The notes below the pieces were generated by a model. That model searched no databases. It was given only the letters and a program-made list of their open reading frames with translations, and was not told the origin of the DNA. From positions 4,650,001 through 4,714,000 of the forward strand of contig CP121337.1 in the NCBI GenBank assembly GCA_043554545.1: a DNA stretch of 64,000 nt, given 5' to 3'. The translations under genes and the position numbers were made by a program. Of the stretch, positions 61,130 through 64,000 are shown piece by piece. The first letter of the stretch is position 1. The number at the start of each line of letters is the position of its first letter. The stretch is from UBA7330 sp043554545. GTDB taxonomy: Bacteria > Bacteroidota > Bacteroidia > Cytophagales > Cyclobacteriaceae.

Positions 61130-62803
61130 ATGTACACTTTAGATGATTTAAGTGTGAGGCTACTCTCAGAACTTCGAGATATTGCCGATGGTCTAGGGAT
61201 TAAAAATGCAAAGAAAACTGCGAAGAACGACCTTATCTACGAAATTCTTGATAAACAGGCAACCATGCCGGATGAAGAAATCAAGAAAATAGTAAAAGAC
61301 GATTCAAAGGAAACTAAGCCTAAAACCCAAAAGGCCCCACCCAAAAAGAAAGAAAAACCAGTTGACGATAAGAAACCTGGGGACAAAGACAAGCCAGAGG
61401 ACTTATTGAAGTCATTGGATATTGAGATTGAATCAGATAAAAATTCTGATAAGGATAAAAATCCTGACGAAGAAGAGCATACAAAGAAGCCTAACAAGCC
61501 TAACAAGCCTTCGAATAAAGATAACAATGACGGAAAGCCAGATGATTCTGGGGATAAAAGCAGACCCAAAAAGGGCCCTCGTGAAAACAGAAATGATAAA
61601 GGGGGTAATGATGGTGGAGATAATAAAAAAGATGATAAGTCCGACTTTAGGTCAAGAAAAGCTCAATTCAATGAAGAAATCAAAGAATTTGATGGAGCCA
61701 TTGAAAACGAAGGTGTTTTGGAGATCATGCAGGATGGTTATGGATTCTTGAGGTCAAGTGATTATCACTACCTGGCGAGCCCTGATGATATTTATGTTTC
61801 TCCGTCCCAAATAAAACTTTTTGGACTTAGAACAGGGGACACGGTAAAAGGTCAGATCAGACCGCCAAAAGATGGCGAAAAATATTTTGCACTGCTTAGA
61901 GTAGAATCAGTAAACGGTAAGACTACTGAAGAAATACGAGACAGGATTGCATTTGAATACCTTACGCCTCTTTTTCCGGAAGAAAAGCTTAACCTCACCA
62001 CAAAGGCTGATAACTATTCTACACGGATTGTAGACATGTTTGCTCCAATAGGTAAAGGACAAAGGGGAATGATCGTTGCGCAACCTAAAACAGGTAAGAC
62101 GGTCTTGCTCAAAAACATTGCAAATGCCATTGCAGAGAATCATCCTGAAGTCTATTTGATGATCCTCTTGATTGATGAACGTCCTGAAGAAGTAACAGAC
62201 ATGGCACGATCAGTAAGGGCTGAGGTGGTTGCCTCTACTTTTGACGAGCAGGCTGAAAAGCACGTGAAGGTTGCGAATATTGTGCTGGAAAAAGCCAAGA
62301 GAATGGTAGAGTGTGGTCACGATGTTGTGATTTTACTTGATTCTATCACCAGATTGGCCAGGGCTCACAACACTGTGGTGCCTTCATCAGGTAAGATATT
62401 GTCCGGAGGTGTAGATGCTAATGCGTTACATAAGCCGAAACGATTTTTTGGTGCGGCTAGAAATGTAGAAAATGGCGGATCACTTACCATTATTGCTACG
62501 GCATTGATTGAAACCGGATCTAAAATGGATGAAGTCATCTTTGAAGAGTTTAAAGGAACTGGTAATATGGAATTGCAGCTTGATAGAAAACTATCCAACA
62601 AGCGTGTATATCCTGCTATTGATGTGCCTGCCTCTGGAACCAGAAGAGAAGATCTACTTATGGACAAAGATCAGCTTAAGCGGGTTTGGATACTCAGGAA
62701 GTTTATGTCTGACATGAACAGCAATGAGGCCATGGAATTCCTGTTAACCAAGATGAAGGGAACCATTAACAATGAAGAGTTCCTGATTTCCATGAATGGA
62801 TAA
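61130..62803 (+). CDS. rho: Transcription termination factor Rho with long charged insertion
   Basis: Hexameric RNA helicase that ends transcription (557 aa). The N-terminal Rho-N helical domain (1-50) is followed by an insertion of about 130 residues, very rich in Lys, Asp, Pro, Asn and Gly (for example KKPNKPNKPSNKDNND). The RNA-binding cold-shock-like domain (about 195-270, LEIMQDGYGFLRSSDYHY) and the ATPase with Walker A AQPKTGKT and Walker B VILLDSITRLARAHN come after. Such insertions are usual in Bacteroidota Rho. A terminator follows. Confidence 0.97.
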   Translation: MYTLDDLSVRLLSELRDIADGLGIKNAKKTAKNDLIYEILDKQATMPDEEIKKIVKDDSKETKPKTQKAPPKKKEKPVDDKKPGDKDKPEDLLKSLDIEIESDKNSDKDKNPDEEEHTKKPNKPNKPSNKDNNDGKPDDSGDKSRPKKGPRENRNDKGGNDGGDNKKDDKSDFRSRKAQFNEEIKEFDGAIENEGVLEIMQDGYGFLRSSDYHYLASPDDIYVSPSQIKLFGLRTGDTVKGQIRPPKDGEKYFALLRVESVNGKTTEEIRDRIAFEYLTPLFPEEKLNLTTKADNYSTRIVDMFAPIGKGQRGMIVAQPKTGKTVLLKNIANAIAENHPEVYLMILLIDERPEEVTDMARSVRAEVVASTFDEQAEKHVKVANIVLEKAKRMVECGHDVVILLDSITRLARAHNTVVPSSGKILSGGVDANALHKPKRFFGAARNVENGGSLTIIATALIETGSKMDEVIFEEFKGTGNMELQLDRKLSNKRVYPAIDVPASGTRREDLLMDKDQLKRVWILRKFMSDMNSNEAMEFLLTKMKGTINNEEFLISMNG

Positions 62804-62831
62804 GATCTATTATTAAAATACTTTATAAAAG

Positions 62832-62857
62832 AAACCGGGTACAGCTCGGTTTTTTTT
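62832..62857 (+). terminator. Intrinsic terminator after rho
   Basis: 6-7 bp stem (AAACCG / CGGTTT, plus a G-T pair), 7-nt loop, then eight T. It ends the rho transcript. Confidence 0.8.
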
Positions 62858-62959
62858 GTGACTTGTCAATAAGCACAATCATCTGTGAAGGATCCGCTCA
62901 GGAGCTAATACTATGAAGCAAGCACCAGAGAGAACTCAAAGACCTTAAAATTTGAAGGT

Positions 62960-63811
62960 TTAGATAAGCTTCAAACACTCCTTTAGGCTATCCCGCCAAT
63001 GAGGGATGGAAAGTTTAAAACTTTCTCTTATTTTCTGTTTGTTCATTACACTGTAATGTGGTCTTTTGGCTGGAGTAAGGTAGGCTGCGGTCAGTATGGG
63101 CTTTACAGGTATCGAAACCCCTTTATATTCAAAAATGGCCTTTGTGAAGTCATACCAGGAGGCTATGCCCTCATTGCTGTAGTGATAGGTACCAAATTGC
63201 GCTTGCTTGCCTGCGACAATTGTTAAGATGGTATCTGCAAGATCTCTGGCATAAGTTGGAGTTCCTATCTGGTCAAAGATGATACCTAACTCTGGTTTAG
63301 TCTCGGCCAGGCGAAGCATGGTTTTCACGAAATTGTTACCAAAGCTGCTGTACAGCCAGGATGTTCTTATCACATAGTACTTATCAGAAACTTTGGCAAT
63401 GGCCTTTTCACCCTTGAGCTTACTGGTGCCATAATAGCAAACTGGGTCCGTAGGCTGATCTTCGGTAATTGGTTGATAGGCTTTCCCGTTAAAAACAAAA
63501 TCTGTAGATATATGAAAAAGAATGGCGTCATGATTTTTACAAGCTTTTGCAAGATGAACAGCTCCTATGACATTGATTGCGTCGCATAGCTCTTTATCAG
63601 ACTCAGCTTTATCTACTGCAGTGTAGGCTGCGCAATTGATACAATAAGTTGGCTTTACCTGCTCAAAATAGGTATTGATCTGCTCGGAGTCCGTGATATC
63701 CAGCTCATCCACATCGACAAAGAAAAATTTTGCATTTTTAAAATTCGAAGCGAGTACTTGCAACTCCGACCCCAGCTGTCCTTTTGATCCGGTAACGATA
63801 ATTTTTTCCAT
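62960..63811 (-). CDS. rfbD: dTDP-4-dehydrorhamnose reductase
   Basis: Last step of dTDP-L-rhamnose synthesis (283 aa), feeding surface polysaccharide. NADPH motif TGSKGQLGSEL, catalytic Tyr-x3-Lys as YGTSKLKG, and substrate-loop region HISTDFVFNG are all present. rfbA/B/C are not in the window. It starts 2 nt after the stop codon of the dehydrogenase gene, so it is probably translated from the same message. Note that rhamnose is degraded by enzymes at the other end of the window. Confidence 0.95.
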   Translation of the reverse strand: MEKIIVTGSKGQLGSELQVLASNFKNAKFFFVDVDELDITDSEQINTYFEQVKPTYCINCAAYTAVDKAESDKELCDAINVIGAVHLAKACKNHDAILFHISTDFVFNGKAYQPITEDQPTDPVCYYGTSKLKGEKAIAKVSDKYYVIRTSWLYSSFGNNFVKTMLRLAETKPELGIIFDQIGTPTYARDLADTILTIVAGKQAQFGTYHYSNEGIASWYDFTKAIFEYKGVSIPVKPILTAAYLTPAKRPHYSVMNKQKIRESFKLSIPHWRDSLKECLKLI

Positions 63812-63813
63812 TT

Positions 63814-64000
63814 CTATGAATTTACATAGTCTGATAAATACTGATATTTTTCGTTGAGGTGGCCTTCCAGTGCAATCGTAGCACGTTGAATAATATTTTC
63901 GCGATCTCCACCAAGTAGGTGAGGGAGGACATTGTTGATTAACTCATTACCAAAGCTTTCTGAAGCATCTCGGGGAAGTTCACAAGGGAGGTTATCAACA
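63814..64000 (-). CDS. Alanine/saccharopine dehydrogenase-like C-terminus, 5' part outside window
   Basis: The last 61 residues of a minus-strand gene that continues past base 64000. They read VDNLPCELPRDASESFGNEL and end EKYQYLSDYVNS. The VDNLP-ELPRDAS block is typical of the C-terminal region of NAD(P)-dependent alanine dehydrogenase/saccharopine dehydrogenase (LYS1-type) proteins. The catalytic N-terminal part is not in the window, so the exact enzyme cannot be fixed. Confidence 0.75.
   Translation of the reverse strand, partial: VDNLPCELPRDASESFGNELINNVLPHLLGGDRENIIQRATIALEGHLNEKYQYLSDYVNS

Noticed and set aside
1..64000. CRISPR arrays, tRNA, rRNA or prophage
   Set aside because: No regularly spaced repeats, no tRNA-like T-loop/anticodon patterns in the gaps, and no phage structural genes were seen.

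Overview
The window looks like chromosome of a free-living, aerobic, probably marine or environmental Bacteroidota bacterium of Cytophagales type. Several things point this way: promoters of the TTTG-N19-TAnnTTTG class, AT-rich DNA, a eukaryote-like class Ia ribonucleotide reductase, bacillithiol and zeaxanthin-type carotenoid genes, a Rho factor with a long charged insertion, and rhamnosidase-rich polysaccharide genes. No tRNA, rRNA, CRISPR array, prophage or intact insertion sequence was seen.

Layout. (1) 1-14960: a cut-off thioredoxin-fold lipoprotein, a 560-base gap, then four exported glycosidases on the + strand (three GH106-type and one GH78 alpha-L-rhamnosidase). This resembles part of a rhamnose-polysaccharide locus without SusC/SusD in view. 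(2) 14961-19892: an apparent batD-aroC-dicarboxylate symporter operon, a small ORF and a MOSC protein. (3) 19893-25350: a NUMOD4/HNH gene behind a hairpin, rplU-rpmA, and divergent nrdB-nrdA with a row of DnaA-box-like sites. (4) 25341-32573: a small MscS-like channel, clpB, and a TRAP transporter set with a rhodanese gene inside it. (5) 32172-41121: exported proteins, rlmN, two rhomboids, mutL, and a serine hydrolase whose N-terminal half looks like a decayed NagZ domain. (6) 41146-48136: bshA, a fatty-acid/sterol hydroxylase, a VWA/AAA/AlbA_2 trio, and PhoH. (7) 48200-53564: a carotenoid cluster (MerR-B12 regulator, ECF sigma factor, crtI, crtB, ispH, crtZ). (8) 53774-58748: a GMC oxidoreductase with its subunit-3 partner, then two enzymes matching the last steps of an oxidative (Weimberg-type) pentose route. 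(9) 58832-64000: DUF4286, GNAT, serS, rho, rfbD, and the end of an alanine/saccharopine dehydrogenase-like gene.

How the genes fit together. The best candidate system is the carotenoid cluster. Its regulator keeps the residues that make CarH a vitamin-B12 light sensor, and a 17-bp palindrome lies between it and the downstream sigma-crt genes, so light-controlled pigment synthesis is likely. Other points of note are the DnaA-box-like row ahead of nrdBA, the hairpin covering the start of the HNH gene, the eroded NagZ half of the serine hydrolase, a MutL without its usual endonuclease residues, and the uncharacterised VWA/AAA/AlbA_2 trio. Everything here is read by eye from the sequence; no database search was run.
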